A DNA stretch of 64,000 nucleotides from Pyropia haitanensis. Taxonomy: Eukaryota > Rhodophyta > Bangiophyceae > Bangiales > Bangiaceae. Below the pieces are notes generated by a model. It searched no databases. It was not told the DNA's origin and was given only the letters and a program-made list of their open reading frames with translations. Location of the stretch: NCBI GenBank assembly GCA_008729055.1, contig SDUX01000003.1, positions 1,550,001-1,614,000 on the forward strand. Reading direction: 5' to 3'. This document shows positions 53,093 to 63,730 of the stretch, piece by piece. Position 1 is the stretch's first letter. Each line of letters starts with the position of its first letter. The position numbers were made by a program, and so were the translations under genes.

Positions 53093-53915
53093 CTAAACGG
53101 AGACGGGCTTGACCACCACCATGTCGTAGCAAATAAGGTGCCAGCAACCACCGTAGTCAATCACAATGTTTGGCTCGTGCAGATCGTAGTAGATGAGCCC
53201 GCAGCGCGCTAGCCAGACCACAGCAGCGGCAATGGCGCGAGCGCCGCTCTCGTCGTCAGGGCTGCACGCCGCCAGCTGCTCCGCCGTAGCCCCCTTGCCC
53301 TCGACAAACTCCATGGTCACAACGACTGAAAAAGTGCCGTACCAAAGACGAGCAGGCTGCAACGCTTGGGGCACAGCTTCCTCCTCCATACCAGCGCTCT
53401 CACCGACCAAAGCAGCACCGTACCTTGCGTACGTCTTGTAGAGGCGACGCGAGTACCCCGCGGACTCAAACAAGTGTTCGTACGCCGAGTGGGGCATCAC
53501 CTTCAGGTACTGGTTGACCACGCTGCCCGTTAGCTGTTGTGCGCATCGACGGGAACGCAGTCCAAAACGCGGAGGGACCGGAGCGAGGATCCCACTTGAT
53601 CTTGGTGACGTCGACGTCGATAAACTCTTTGAAGTGGATGTCCAGCACCTCTGCGATGGTGGCGTCGTGCAGCTTCGAGCCGATGACAAAAGGCTGGCTG
53701 TCCGGGGTGGCGAAAAGCTTGGCGACCCAGTCGACTGCAACAACATAGCCACAATGCGGAAAAGCCACCACCCCATAGCCAACAGGTGGCTGAGCGTAGA
53801 ACCGTAGCTCAGTTGAGCAGCGGAACTGGGCATCAACAATCGACATGGCCACGTGGGTCAGCAGCTCATTCCCCAAGTGCTTGCCTACGACCGACTTGAC
53901 CTCCGCGCTGACCCC
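53093..53915 (-). pseudogene. Broken protein-kinase-like gene
   Basis: Two frames must be joined near 53530-53570. The first part (53915 to about 53560) reads HAGVSAEVKSVVGKHLGNEL, ELRFYAQPPVGYGVVAFPHC and VLDIHFKEFIDVDVTKIKWD. The second part (about 53540 to 53093) reads YSRRLYKTYARYGAALVGES, a hinge-like VVVTMEFVEGKG, a kinase catalytic loop IYYDLHEPNIVIDYGG (Asp and Asn retained) and LICYDMVVVK at the DFG position. No ATG precedes the first part before a stop near 53945, and no glycine loop or VAIK lysine is visible. It resembles the degenerate kinase-like domains found with mobile or effector-type genes in some eukaryotes; that placement is inference. Could also be an intact gene with an intron and a sequence error. 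Confidence 0.5.
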
Positions 53916-55506
53916 GGCATGAAGAGGGATGGACCGTGGTCGTCGCCGTCGTCACCGCCGTAACCGGCGTGGCCGAAACTCCGCCAGCGCCCGCCAGCTG
54001 CCACCCCGCACCCCCCCCAGCAGCTCCGCCCCCGCCAGCACCAGCACCACGCCCCTGCCACCAGCCCCATCGCATCCCGGCAGCTGCCACAGCCCCCCGC
54101 CAGCCGCAGACCCGCCAACTCGCCCCAGCGGCCGCACCACGCTCCGCCCAGCGGCCGCCGGCCACTCACCAGCAGCCGCCTCCCCCAGCAACAGCCCCGC
54201 GTCCGTCAAAAGCCGCGCCACCCCCCTGCTCGCAGCTGTGCCAACCGCCCCGCCAGCAGCTGCCCCCCCCAAGCCGCAGCGGTCCCGCCCCACTAGCAGC
54301 AGCCACGCCACCCCCCCCCCCAGCAGCGGCGCCGCCGTCCCCTCCCCAACCGGGCACCCCGTCCCCGCGAGCAGCCGCCACGCCCCCAGCAGCAGCCGCC
54401 ACGCCCCCGCCTCTGGCCGAACCGCCCCATGCAGCACCCGACGCCCCCCAGCCAGCGGCCGCCCAGCTCCAGCGCCAGAAACCGCCCCGCCGCACCCTCG
54501 GACGGCCACGCAGAGCCCCATGCAGCGGCCGCCGCCCCCCCACCAGGAGCAGTGCCGCCCCCCCCACCAGCAAACGCGCTGCCCCGAAGCCAGCAGCTAC
54601 ACTGCTCATGCGCCAGCAGCAGCGCCGCTGCTCCCACAGCGGCGGTCGCGCCACCCTCCCCAGTGATAGCCTCCAACCCGCCAGCATCCGCCACGATCTT
54701 CGTCAAGACCGCCACGCGCTTCCGAGGGGGCCCTCCTCTATCCCAACGAGAACGGTTGCATGTAACTCCCTTGAAACACACAAGTCGAAGGCAGGAGTTG
54801 ACAGCATTGTCCGGTGGTCGGGTAATCACTCTACTGTGATGAGCAATACCCCATCCAATTGGCATGTGAACTATAACTTGAGGATCAGTTATTGAACGTG
54901 TCAAGCGCGCGAATGAAACAGATATTATCAAAACGGTACACGTACATTTTACAAATAGATTTTTGGTGGGGAAGGTCGCCGTGTGATTCGGTCGGGGGAC
55001 AGTCCGATCGCAAAGGTCACGTGCTCATTGGCCAGCCCGCCAGAAGTCCCCCGATCTGTGATCAAGAATCTGTTAGCGATGGATGAATCTCATGGTAGGC
55101 CACTTTGTTCCGCGCTCACGACCGTTGGCGTTGAGCTCCCCCTCCGGCGTGGACGGGGCCGTCGCGTGGCCCCGCCGGCGACCACCCTCCACTGCTCCTG
55201 GCAGTCGACCGCCGCCGCAGAGATTGACGTGCTGCCGCCGCACCGACGGCCGTCTGCCCGAAAGAGCGCGCCGTTCACGTTCGTTGGGCAGCACGGCGCA
55301 TCCCATTCAAGCGCGGCCGTCGTCGTCCCGGCCGCCGCTTTCCCCGTGCCGCCACGCCCATCCTCCACCGCTTGACGTGTCACATTCCCTGTAGCGGTGT
55401 GCAGCCCCGTCCAATCATCCCCCTCTTCCCTTCCTCCCCTCTTCCCCACTCCCTTCCCCCCCCCTCCGCCTCCATTGTGCGTGTCATTTGCACGCCCCCC
55501 CTCGTC
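53916..55506. other. Intergenic with CAGC/CCACGCC low-complexity tract
   Basis: From 53985 to 54660 the plus strand is an imperfect CCAGCAGC/GCCACGCCCCC repeat (for example CAGCAGCCGCCACGCCCCC twice near 54378-54412). From 54700 to 55090 the sequence is AT-richer and unremarkable. 55090-55506 is spacer and promoter region before Alb3. No gene is supported. Confidence 0.5.
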
Positions 55507-57063
55507 ATGGGGGTGTCCCCTGGTGCCCGGCCGTCCGCGGTCGTGGCGTTTCTCGCCGCCGCCCCCGGTGTCGGCGGCGGCGTACGGACCTGTCACTGGG
55601 CGGGCTCCCGCGGTGCCTCCGTCACCGCCGGCCGATCCGTCTCGCGCGTGGCCGTCCGCGGCCGCGCGGCGAGGCGCACCGCGCCGACGGCGGCGTTTGT
55701 CGACCCGTCGGCGGCGGGCGCGGCGGCGGCGGCAGCGTCGGCGACGGCGGCTGCGGCAGCGGGGCGCCTGGGCTTGGATTTGCCAGCAGCGTCGTTGTGG
55801 TACGTGTCGTGGGGGTGGGTGGGTGGGAGGAGCAGCCTTGACGTGATGGGGACTGGCGGGCGTGCGCGGCGCTGAGGGTTTTGCAGGATGCTCGGCCGTG
55901 CTCGTTGTGTTTGTGAGAGGGGGACTGCAGTGTTGTCACGTGTTGAGTGGAGTATTGGAGAGACGGAGACTGACCGACGGCTGTCCACGCTGGGTTCTCG
56001 CCTTGCCCGTGGTCTCCTCCGTTTTGGCCATCCCCGCGCGTCTGGTTCATTGTCGCCATCCAGGCTTGCTGACGCGGCTGTGGACGTGACGGCTGCTGTA
56101 GAGGAGGTGGCGAAGAAGCCGGGCCTGTTTGACCAGCTCGTCATGCTTGTCGAGCGGTCACTGTGCGGCATCCATGATGTCTTGGCGGCGGCACACGTGC
56201 CCGGTGCGTATGGACTCGCCATTATTGGCTTTACGCTGGCGGTGAAGGTTGTCACCTTCCCGCTTAACTACAAGCAGATGGAGAGCAGCATGAAGATGCA
56301 GGCGCTGCAGCCGCGCATGAAGGCTATCCAGGGTGAGTTCCGCGACAACCCGCAGATGGCCAACCAAGCGATTGCCCAGCTGTACAAGGATGAGAAAATC
56401 AACCCGCTGGCGGGCCTGCTGCCCGTGTTTGCTCAGATCCCCATCTTCATCTCCCTGTACCGGGCACTGCTCAACCTGGCCCAGGAGAACCAGCTGGACG
56501 AGTCGTTCCTGTTCCTCCCCAGCCTGCAGGGGCCGGTCTCCCAGCCAGGTGCGACGCTGAAGGACTGGCTATTTCCGTTTGTGAATGGCTCGCCGCCGGT
56601 CGGGTGGCACGACGCGGCCGCGTACTTGGTCATCCCCATCGCGCTGGTGGCGCTGCAGGTCGTGTCGCAAAAGCTGCTCCAGCCACCCGCGCAGGACGAG
56701 GCGGCGCAAAAGGCCAACGGCTTCCTCAAGTTCCTGCCCCTGCTGATTGGCTGGTTCAGCCTCAACGTGCCGTCTGGGCTGGGCGTGTACTGGGTGACTA
56801 ACACGGCGTTTTCCACCCTGCAGACGCTGGCCATCCGCAAGAAGTTTGACGCGGAGGCGGTGGCGGTTGGCGCGGGCGGCGGCGGCGGTGCGATTGGGGG
56901 CGCACAAGAAAAGGGGGGCGTGGCGACGCGCATTGTGTCCAAGGCGGACGGCTTCTCGTCGAGCTCCAACGGCGCGGGCAGCGCGTCGGGCGAGGGCGGC
57001 TCGGGCGTGCAGACGACGGTGCGGAAGGCCAAGAAGCCTGGCCAGAAGCGGCGGCGGAAGTAG
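55507..57063 (+). CDS. ALB3: Alb3/Oxa1/YidC-type thylakoid membrane insertase
   Basis: Plastid insertase that integrates light-harvesting and photosystem proteins into thylakoids. Two exons: 55507-55799 (transit peptide, MGVSPGARPSAVVAFLAAAP) and 56064-57063. The intron (55800-56063, 264 nt, phase 2) begins GTACGT and ends CATCCAG; total 430 residues. Family landmarks are GLAIIGFTLAVKVVTFPLNY, KQMESSMKMQALQPRMKAIQ, YKDEKINPLAGLLPVFAQIP and IFISLYRALLNLAQE. The plant-Alb3-type loop SFLFLPSLQGPVSQPG follows, then LFPFVNGSPPVGWHDAAAYL and FLPLLIGWFSLNVPSGLGVY. The C-terminal tail is Gly/Ser-rich and ends in a strongly basic KAKKPGQKRRRK, as expected for the ribosome/cpSRP-facing end. An alternative acceptor at 55886 is in frame but would add an unlikely Cys/Arg-rich segment. 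Confidence 0.95.
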
Positions 57064-57684
57064 AGGGTGGGGGGGGGGCTCCGGCGTGGTCGCGGCGCTG
57101 GTCCTCGGCGCGCTGTGGGTTTTGGCGCGGCAGTATGAGGGAGGTGAGGAGGTGGTCAAAGGTGTGATGATGGGAGCGTGGGGGGGGGAGGAGGGTCGGA
57201 CGGAACGGGGCGGACGATGGCGTATCGTGTCCAGACGGGGTCGTCGCTTAGCATGATTTTGCTTCGCATGTTTTTGCAGGTCCACGCACCCTCGGGCGCG
57301 GGTGCTGTTATTTCCAGCGCTACAGCATCGACGGGGTAGGCCGCGTTTCCTGCGCCGAGAAAAAAAGGGGGCAAGTACCGCTCCGCCACCAGCCGTTCTT
57401 GCCGTGCTCCTGTGTCTATCCCACCCCAGCCCAGTTTGTAGGTGCCCCCGACACCCATCCAGTCGGTCTGTCTGCCGTGGTGATCCAGTGAAATCGAGTG
57501 GGGGGCCATCTGACGCGTGCGTGCCTACGGCGGGGGCACCCGCCGCGCTGCCACCAAGCAATCGCCTCACCGCCGCCGTTGCGTTTCACCTCTGTCTCCT
57601 GCATCAGCTCCCGTGCCGGCCCACCCCCCCCCCCTTCCTCCGCCCCTCTCCCTTGCCCCCTCCCCCCTCTTCTCCCCCCCCATC
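57064..57684. other. Intergenic
   Basis: Spacer between Alb3 and the next plus-strand gene; C-rich leader immediately before the next ATG. No gene is seen. Confidence 0.5.
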
Positions 57685-58403
57685 ATGGACGACCTCCCCC
57701 CCCCCGGGCTTCCCCCCCCCGTGGTCCCCCCCTCGCCGCCCTCTGCCGCGCCGCCGCGGCGGGCGGCCTCCCCCCCGCCGACGCGGCGACGCAGACCGCC
57801 ACGCTCGCGCGCGTCGCGGTCTCCCTCGGCGCGCGCACGCCCGCCGCCGCGGCCGCCGCCGTCGCGGCCGTCGCGGCGGCGGTCACCGCCGCCGCGCCGG
57901 GCAGCGTCGCCGCCGCGACCGCCCGCCGGGCGGTGGCGGTCGTTGCCGAGGAGACCCGCGTCGCGGCGGCCGCGGCGGCCGACGGCGGTGACGGTGGCGG
58001 CGACCGCGACAGCGACGGCGGTGGTGGCGGCGTCGGTGGCGGCGGCGTCGGGGGGATCCTCGTCGGCCTCGGCGAGCTCCGCGCCGACGCGGCCGACGGC
58101 GTCGCGGCGGTCGCCGACGCGGCGTCGCGGCTGCTGGCGGGCGTGCTCGGCCGCCGCGGCGACGGCGCGGTGCTGCTGCTGGCGGCGGCGGCGGCGGCGG
58201 CGGGCGCGGCGGCCGAGGCGGCGGCCGCCGCGGCGCCGGGCCTGCGGGTGCTGCTCCTGGGGGGGGACCCGCGGCTGGCGGCGCGGCTGGCCGCCGCGGG
58301 CGTCGACGCCGCGGCGGTGCCGGCCGAGGCGGCGTACGCGGCGGCGGGGTCGGCGGGCGTGGCGGCGCTGTGGGTGGAGGCGGCGGGCGTCGCCGCGACG
58401 GGT

Positions 58404-58435
<32 letters not shown>

Positions 58436-58745
58436 TGACCATGTGGTGGTGACCGTCCCGGCGGGCGGCGGCATGGCGGTCGCGGCCGCCCGCTCGGCGG
58501 GCGTGCCCGTTGCCGTCCTCGCCCCGTCCTACGTGGTTGGCGTCGGTGGCGGCGGCGACGGCGGCGAGGCGGCCACCGCCGCCGCGGCGGCGGGCGGCGG
58601 GCTCGGCGGCGGCCGCGTCTACGCGCCCGGCACGGACGTGCTGCGGCCGTCGGACGTGGACGTGGTCGTCACGGGGGGGGGGGTCGTCAGCGCCGCGTAC
58701 GTGCCCGAACTCGAACGGTCGCTGTACGGGGGGGGGGTGGCGTAA
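57685..58745 (+). CDS. eIF2B beta-like subunit (eIF2B alpha/beta/delta family), frame-disrupted start
   Basis: Probable regulatory subunit of the eIF2 guanine-nucleotide exchange factor. The body is one frame. An alpha-helical N-terminal part ends ARRAVAVVAEETRVAAA (the family's RRVLxIIREE position). Next are VGLGELRADAADGVAAVADA, GLRVLLLGGDPRLAARLAAA with GVDAAAVPAEAAYAAAGSAG, VVVTVPAGGGMAVAAARSAG with VPVAVLAPSYVVG, and DVDVVVTGGGVVSAAYVPEL near the end, corresponding to the family's DVxxPxFDYVPPEL. The residues have drifted heavily toward Ala/Gly, and the usual NTGG-PSYVYRL ending is missing; it stops at LYGGGVA. The ATG (57685, MDDLPPPG) is in another frame; the shift lies in the C runs at 57696-57731. 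Beta rather than alpha or delta is a judgement from the N-terminal pattern. Confidence 0.62.
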
Positions 58746-59165
58746 GGCGCCGCGGGGGGGGGGGGGGGGCGGCGAACGGCATCGGCTGTGGTGGGGTTTG
58801 GGGGGGGGGGGGGGCGCGGCCAAGGCGGCCGAGGGGGGAGGGGGGGCGGCGGCTGCCGCACCACCCACACCAGCCGGCCGTCTTTGTTGGCCTAGCCGCG
58901 GCGGCGTCGCGCCCTCCAGTCCACCAGAGGCCTAATCTTTTTTCGTTGTTGTGCGCGGGCTCCAGCTCGGTGAGCATAAAAAGAAAGTAGAGATAAGGAG
59001 AAAAAAAAACGGCCCACCTCAGGCACCCCCCCGGAACGCCCCGCCGCCCCCACGCGTCGGCTTCGCCGCGCGCCCCACGCGGGGAGCAAAAAAAAAAATC
59101 AATACAAACCACACCGCCCAACGCGCGGTCTACCGCTCCCCCCCCACCGCAATGCCGGCCGCTCC
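58746..59165. other. Intergenic, convergent 3' ends
   Basis: G runs (58753-58769, 58799-58814) and short A runs (59002-59010, 59090-59099) between convergent genes. No gene is seen. Confidence 0.5.
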
Positions 59166-61634
59166 TCAGCCTGACCCCGCTGGCGGGGGCCCCCGGTCAT
59201 CCACATCGTCTGCCCACCCCGCCCGAGCGGTGACCCCCCCCAGCGCCCGCCGCCACGTCTCCTCCACGTGCAGCCGGCTGTCCTTGGTGTGCGTCACGTA
59301 GCCGAGCATGGCCGCCCAGAGGGTGAGCGCCGCGAGCAGCCCCCGCGGCACCCCGTACGACGCGCGGACGGCGAGGCGGGCGGTGGGCACCTCGCCGGTG
59401 AGCGCCGCGACGACCCGCCGAAAGGCGCCCGCCGCGGCAGGCGTCAACTCCACCGCCATGCCGCCCGCAGAGGACGGGTCGAGGCCCTTGAGCCAGCCGA
59501 GGAGAGGGCCCCCGGGGGTAGACGCGGACGAAGGGAGGGGGGCGGGAGGGGACGAGCTCCCCGGCCGCGCCGTCGCCGTCGACTGCGGCGCGGCGGCAGA
59601 AGGCGTGGCCTCCACCGCCGCCGCCGCCGTGGGAGTCGCCGCCGCGCTGCTGCCGCGCACGCCGTCGCTGCCACCGCCGCTGCTCGGGAGGCCGTCGGCG
59701 GCGGCGGCGGCAGCGGCAGGCGGCGCGTCGAGCGTGCGGGAGAGGAGGTAGCGGAACTCCGAGCCGCGCAGCAGGTAGCCCGCAGCAAGGGCAGTGTAGA
59801 TGGCCTGGTTCAGCTCGCTCGCGGTCATGACAATGGTTGCCTCGGTCGTGGTGGCGGTGGTCGCAGCCACTGGCCGTGCCGGCAGTCCTCGCAACGCAGC
59901 CGGAAAGGCCGCCGCGGTGATGGCGGCGACAGCCGCAGCGGGCACCCCGCCGCCATCGACGCCTACGAGCGCCGCGCCGCCCGCGGCCGCATCCCCGTAC
60001 CGGGTGACAATGGCGTGGCGGATGGCGGCCAGCCCGGCAGGCGACACGTCCCGCGAGAGCGCCTCGACCGTCTTGGGGGTGAGGTGCGCGATGGACGCGA
60101 ACAGTACCTTTTCCGACCGCACGCACGCGGGGGAAAGCCGGGCGGCGGCGAGCTCCGACACCAGCGACAGGTCCACCGCATGCAGGCTCTCCGCCTCAAG
60201 GTGCCGGTCCACCATGTCGTTGATGCGGTAGGGGCCAAAGCCACCGGACTCTGACATGTCCACATCCGCGACCAGCGAGTGGCCCTTATCCGCATCGTCG
60301 TTCTCCTCGTTGCTGTCGCTGTCATCGCCCCCATTCTCATCGACCTCATCAAACTGGAGGCCGAGGAAGGAGGGCACGTCGCACAGCGCAAGCGCAAAGT
60401 CCGCGTCGTCAAAGTTGACGTCCATCATCGTCACGTCATTGTGCAGGTCGTCATCGTCCTCGTCCTCGTCCTCGTCGTCGCTGTCGTCCTCATCGCCAGA
60501 GTCGTCCGCGCCGCCCTCGTCGTCGCTGTCGTCGTCTTCCACCACGTACAGGACCACCTCCTCCGCACCCTCGTCATCGTCGCTGTCGTCGTCCGACTCG
60601 TCGTCGCTGTCAAAATTGGACGCCGCGTCGAGGTCACTGTCATACGCGCCGACACCGGCCGTATCACCGTCCGCCCCCCTCCCCCGCGCGTCCGCTCCCC
60701 GACCGCTGTCCAGCGGCGTGTACTCGCGAAAGTCCGGGACCGCCCCAAAGTCCACCCGCCGCCGGTCGTCGCCGCCGCCCAGCCCCAACACCGAGTCCCC
60801 GTCCAGCCAGCCCGGCCGCGACGCCGTCGGGCCGTTGGCCTCCTCCGCCACCATGAAGATGCAGTCAAGCATGCCGCTGCCAAGGGCGGACCCGCCCGTC
60901 GCGCCCACCCCCCCAATCCCCATGTGGTGCGTGCCCGCCTGCAGCACCCCTTCGCCGCCGTCGCCGGCGGCGCCCTCCCCCAGCGGGAACCCGTCGCCCG
61001 CGTCGCCCTCCCCGCCAGGACCGGCCCCACCGCCGCCGCCGCCGACGCTGCTGTTCTCCTCATCCCCGGGGCCGTCGCTGAAAAAGTTGTCCGACGACCA
61101 CACAAAGACGGCGGTCGCGCCCGCCGCACCGCCGGCCGTCCCGCCACCGCCGCCGCCGCTGCCGCCACTGCCGCCGCCCCGACTTCTCCGCTGCAGTGGC
61201 TGCTGCGGCCGCGGCCGGCCCGGCGCGCCCCGCAGCCGCCCACCCCCCCCCCGGGGGGTTGCCTCCTCCCCGCACCCCCCAGCCGCGCACCCCCAAACGC
61301 AGAGCCGCCCAGCCTGGTCGGCACCACCGCCACCGCCGCCGCCGCCGCCGCCATGGCCACCCGCCGCCTGCACGCCCCCCGGGGGGCGCCGCCCCCGCCA
61401 GCACCAGCGCCTGCGCCCGCGCCGCTGATGCAAACGCCAACGCCAACGCCAACGCCACCACCCCCGACGCACGGCGGGCGGGCCAGGGCCCCCCGTGGCG
61501 GCGGCGGGTGCACCCCCCCCACAAACGCGGCCGGCCTGCCCGCCCACGCGGGGAGACCCACGGCGGCGGGGCCAGGAACAGGGACCGTCACAGGGGGGGG
61601 GGGGACGCAGGGGGGTGGGGGGGGGGGGACGCAC
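59166..61634 (-). CDS. DUF760-like protein with long acidic region, start unresolved
   Basis: Resembles plant/algal DUF760 proteins, mostly plastid-located and of unknown function. The domain is visible as FGPYRINDMVDRHLEAESLH, AVDLSLVSELAAARLSPAC, SEKVLFASIAHLTPKTVEAL and VSPAGLAAIRHAIVTRYG, then ELNQAIYTALAAGYLLRGSE and FRYLLSRTLDA. A later segment (LAALTLWAAMLGYVTHTKDS, RLHVEETWRRALGG) adds a likely hydrophobic helix near the C-terminus. Upstream of the domain lies a roughly 100-residue Asp/Glu/Ser tract encoded around 60275-60600. The open frame reaches 61634 without an ATG suitable as start and is Gly/Arg-rich above about 61100, so the real N-terminus is probably downstream of that or in another frame. 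Domain call is moderate. Confidence 0.58.
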   Translation of the reverse strand: MRPPPPTPLRPPPPCDGPCSWPRRRGSPRVGGQAGRVCGGGAPAAATGGPGPPAVRRGWWRWRWRWRLHQRRGRRRWCWRGRRPPGGVQAAGGHGGGGGGGGGGADQAGRLCVWGCAAGGCGEEATPRGGGGRLRGAPGRPRPQQPLQRRSRGGGSGGSGGGGGGTAGGAAGATAVFVWSSDNFFSDGPGDEENSSVGGGGGGAGPGGEGDAGDGFPLGEGAAGDGGEGVLQAGTHHMGIGGVGATGGSALGSGMLDCIFMVAEEANGPTASRPGWLDGDSVLGLGGGDDRRRVDFGAVPDFREYTPLDSGRGADARGRGADGDTAGVGAYDSDLDAASNFDSDDESDDDSDDDEGAEEVVLYVVEDDDSDDEGGADDSGDEDDSDDEDEDEDDDDLHNDVTMMDVNFDDADFALALCDVPSFLGLQFDEVDENGGDDSDSNEENDDADKGHSLVADVDMSESGGFGPYRINDMVDRHLEAESLHAVDLSLVSELAAARLSPACVRSEKVLFASIAHLTPKTVEALSRDVSPAGLAAIRHAIVTRYGDAAAGGAALVGVDGGGVPAAAVAAITAAAFPAALRGLPARPVAATTATTTEATIVMTASELNQAIYTALAAGYLLRGSEFRYLLSRTLDAPPAAAAAAADGLPSSGGGSDGVRGSSAAATPTAAAAVEATPSAAAPQSTATARPGSSSPPAPLPSSASTPGGPLLGWLKGLDPSSAGGMAVELTPAAAGAFRRVVAALTGEVPTARLAVRASYGVPRGLLAALTLWAAMLGYVTHTKDSRLHVEETWRRALGGVTARAGWADDVDDRGPPPAGSG

Positions 61635-63059
61635 CGCCGACGGGCGTCGCCGCCCCCGCCGTGGCGCACCCGCGCCGGCACCGCGCCGCGGCCATGGCAG
61701 GCGGGAGCGTCACCCGGGGGACGGCGTACCCCCCGTGGAGCGGCAAGGTGCGGCCACCGCCGCAGCCGCGGCAGGTCCGCTATCGACAGGCGGTCACCCG
61801 CCCGACGCGGGCACACAAAAGGGAGCCGCTACCGCCGCCACCGAGACGCACCGACCGAGGCCGCCACCTACCGCGGCACACAAACCGCGACCAACCGCGT
61901 CCCGCCGGGGGTTGCCCAACAAAAATCAAGAGCCCGACCGCCGCCCCTGCCAAGCCAAACACCCCCACCCCGGCCGCCCCCCCCTGCCCCCCTCAGCACG
62001 CGGCCAACGCCACGGCCCCAGACGTGCGCGGCACACCGACGCGGGACGGTGACGCCGCCGCTGTCCCCCCCCCCCCCTCCGCCGCGTCCCCCGCCGATCC
62101 ACGCGACTACGATGGTGCCACCGACCACCCGTGGGCGCGGCCGCCCGGCGGAGATGCCGCGTCGGCAACACGCCCCCCGCCGCACCAACGTCCCGTGGCC
62201 GTGGAGCACGCGCCGCGAGCTGCACCCGCGCGGGCGGCGGCGGGAGAGCGGGGGCCGCGCGGGGCCCGGGCGGTCGCAGTGGGTGGGGTCATGGCGGCGG
62301 CGGGCCGGATTCGCCGGCGAGTGCATCACTTGGGCAAACTTTTCCCTTTTTAAGGCAGATATTTTGGAGGCACCGTGGAAATGGCCACATCCGGAGAGCT
62401 CTCACTGTAACTTCTTGTAATTATTAATTGCATACTTTGTTTTCGTAGTTGACACTCTTGCATCTACGGACGTTTTTCTTTGATGTTTGATTGGTCGGCA
62501 CTTTGCACAGTGTGCCACCACAGCCACCGCCACGGGCAAGAAGGATAATACCAGCCTTGGGATTCCCAAGGTCCAGAATCCCAACCCCCCGCCAGGCGCT
62601 GCATTCAAGGGGTGCGTGTGGGGGGCCCGTGAGCCCCCCTGGGGGGACCTGGTGGACTTCCCGGCATGGACTTCAAATCCATGGACTGGCAGCGGCAGCA
62701 GCGTCCTCATTGCAGCCCATACTATTTTTTGCACAGAACTCTGGAGCCTCTCTTTTCCGTACACTTCGGTAGCGCAATCCGCTGCGAGCCGCACTCGCGC
62801 ACCACGGCTGCGCCCGTCGCGCTGGCCACCGTCGCGCTCGCGCGACATCACTGTAAAACGGCCCCGTGCCAGTCAGCAGTGCAGCATCACGTCTGACAGC
62901 GGCTGCCCTAGGCACGTGCCATGGCGCGTGCCCGGCCGCGTGCGCGTGCCGCATGACGCGTGCCCTACCCCCACGCACGGTGCCAGCGTGGGTGTGCGGC
63001 ACCGCGCTGGCTGCCCCTCCTCTCATTGCGGTCTGCGCTGCCCGGCCCCCGGCTTCTGC
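61635..63059. other. Intergenic; AT-richer patch 62320-62900
   Basis: GC-rich to 62310, then a lower-GC patch with T/A-rich sequence (62340-62490) and a strong G6/C6 hairpin (62632-62646). No conserved protein was recognised. An anticodon-arm-like stem at 62665-62683 is discussed among rejected items. Confidence 0.4.
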
Positions 63060-63730
63060 CGCCGGGCCCCCCCGGCCGCGCGGCGCCCGCCGCCGCCCGG
63101 CACCCGGCCCCCGCTGCCCGCCGCCCGCCGCGCGGCGCCCGCCGCCGCCCGCCGCCGCCCGCCGCGCGGCGCCCGCCGCCGCCCGCTGCCCGCCGCCGCC
63201 CGGCACCCGGCGCCCGCCGCGCGGCGCCCGCCGCGCGGCGCCCGCCGCGCGGCGCCCGCCGCCGCCCGCTGCCCGCCGCCGCCCGGCACCCGGCCCCCGC
63301 CGCGCGGCGCCCGCCGCCGCCCGGCACCCGGCCCCCGCCGCCCGCCGCCCGCCGCCGCCCGCCGCCCGCCGCCGCCCGGCACCCGGCCCCCGCCGCCCGC
63401 CGCCCGCCGCGCGGCGCCCGCCGCCGCCCGCCGCGCGGCGCCCGCCGCCGCCCGCTGCCCGCCGCCGCCCGGCACCCGGCGCCCGCCGCGCGGCGCCCGC
63501 CGCGCGGCGCCCGCCGCGCGGCGCCCGCCGCCGCCCGCTGCCCGCCGCCGCCCGGCACCCGGCCCCCGCCGCGCGGCGCCCGCCGCCGCCCGGCACCCGG
63601 CCCCCGCCGTCCGCCGCCCGCCGCCGCCCGCCGCCCGCCGCCGCCCGGCACCCGCCGCGCGGCGCCCACCGCCGCCCGCCGCCCGCCGCCGCCCGCCGCC
63701 CGCCGCCCGCCGCCCGCCGCCGCTCGGCAC
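63060..63730. repeat. GCCCGCCGC satellite with 269-bp higher-order unit
   Basis: Built from GCCCGCCGCC, GCGCGGCGCCC and CCCGGCACCC modules. The stretch starting 63181 recurs at 63450 almost unchanged for about 200 bp (one C-to-T difference seen near 63610), giving a 269-bp higher-order period. All frames are open because of composition; no gene is inferred. Confidence 0.85.

Noticed and set aside
55800..55886. Alternative short intron in Alb3 using the TTTTGCAG acceptor
   Set aside because: In frame, but it would insert a Cys/Arg-rich segment not expected before the insertase core. The acceptor at 56061-56063 gives a better protein.
62665..62683. CATGGA-CTTCAAA-TCCATG resembles a selenocysteine tRNA anticodon arm (UCA)
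   Set aside because: A 6-bp stem with a 7-nt loop and UCA is present, but no T-arm (GGTTCRA-type), no acceptor pairing and no convincing D-arm could be found around it. Chance hairpin is more likely; a tRNAscan/Infernal run would decide.
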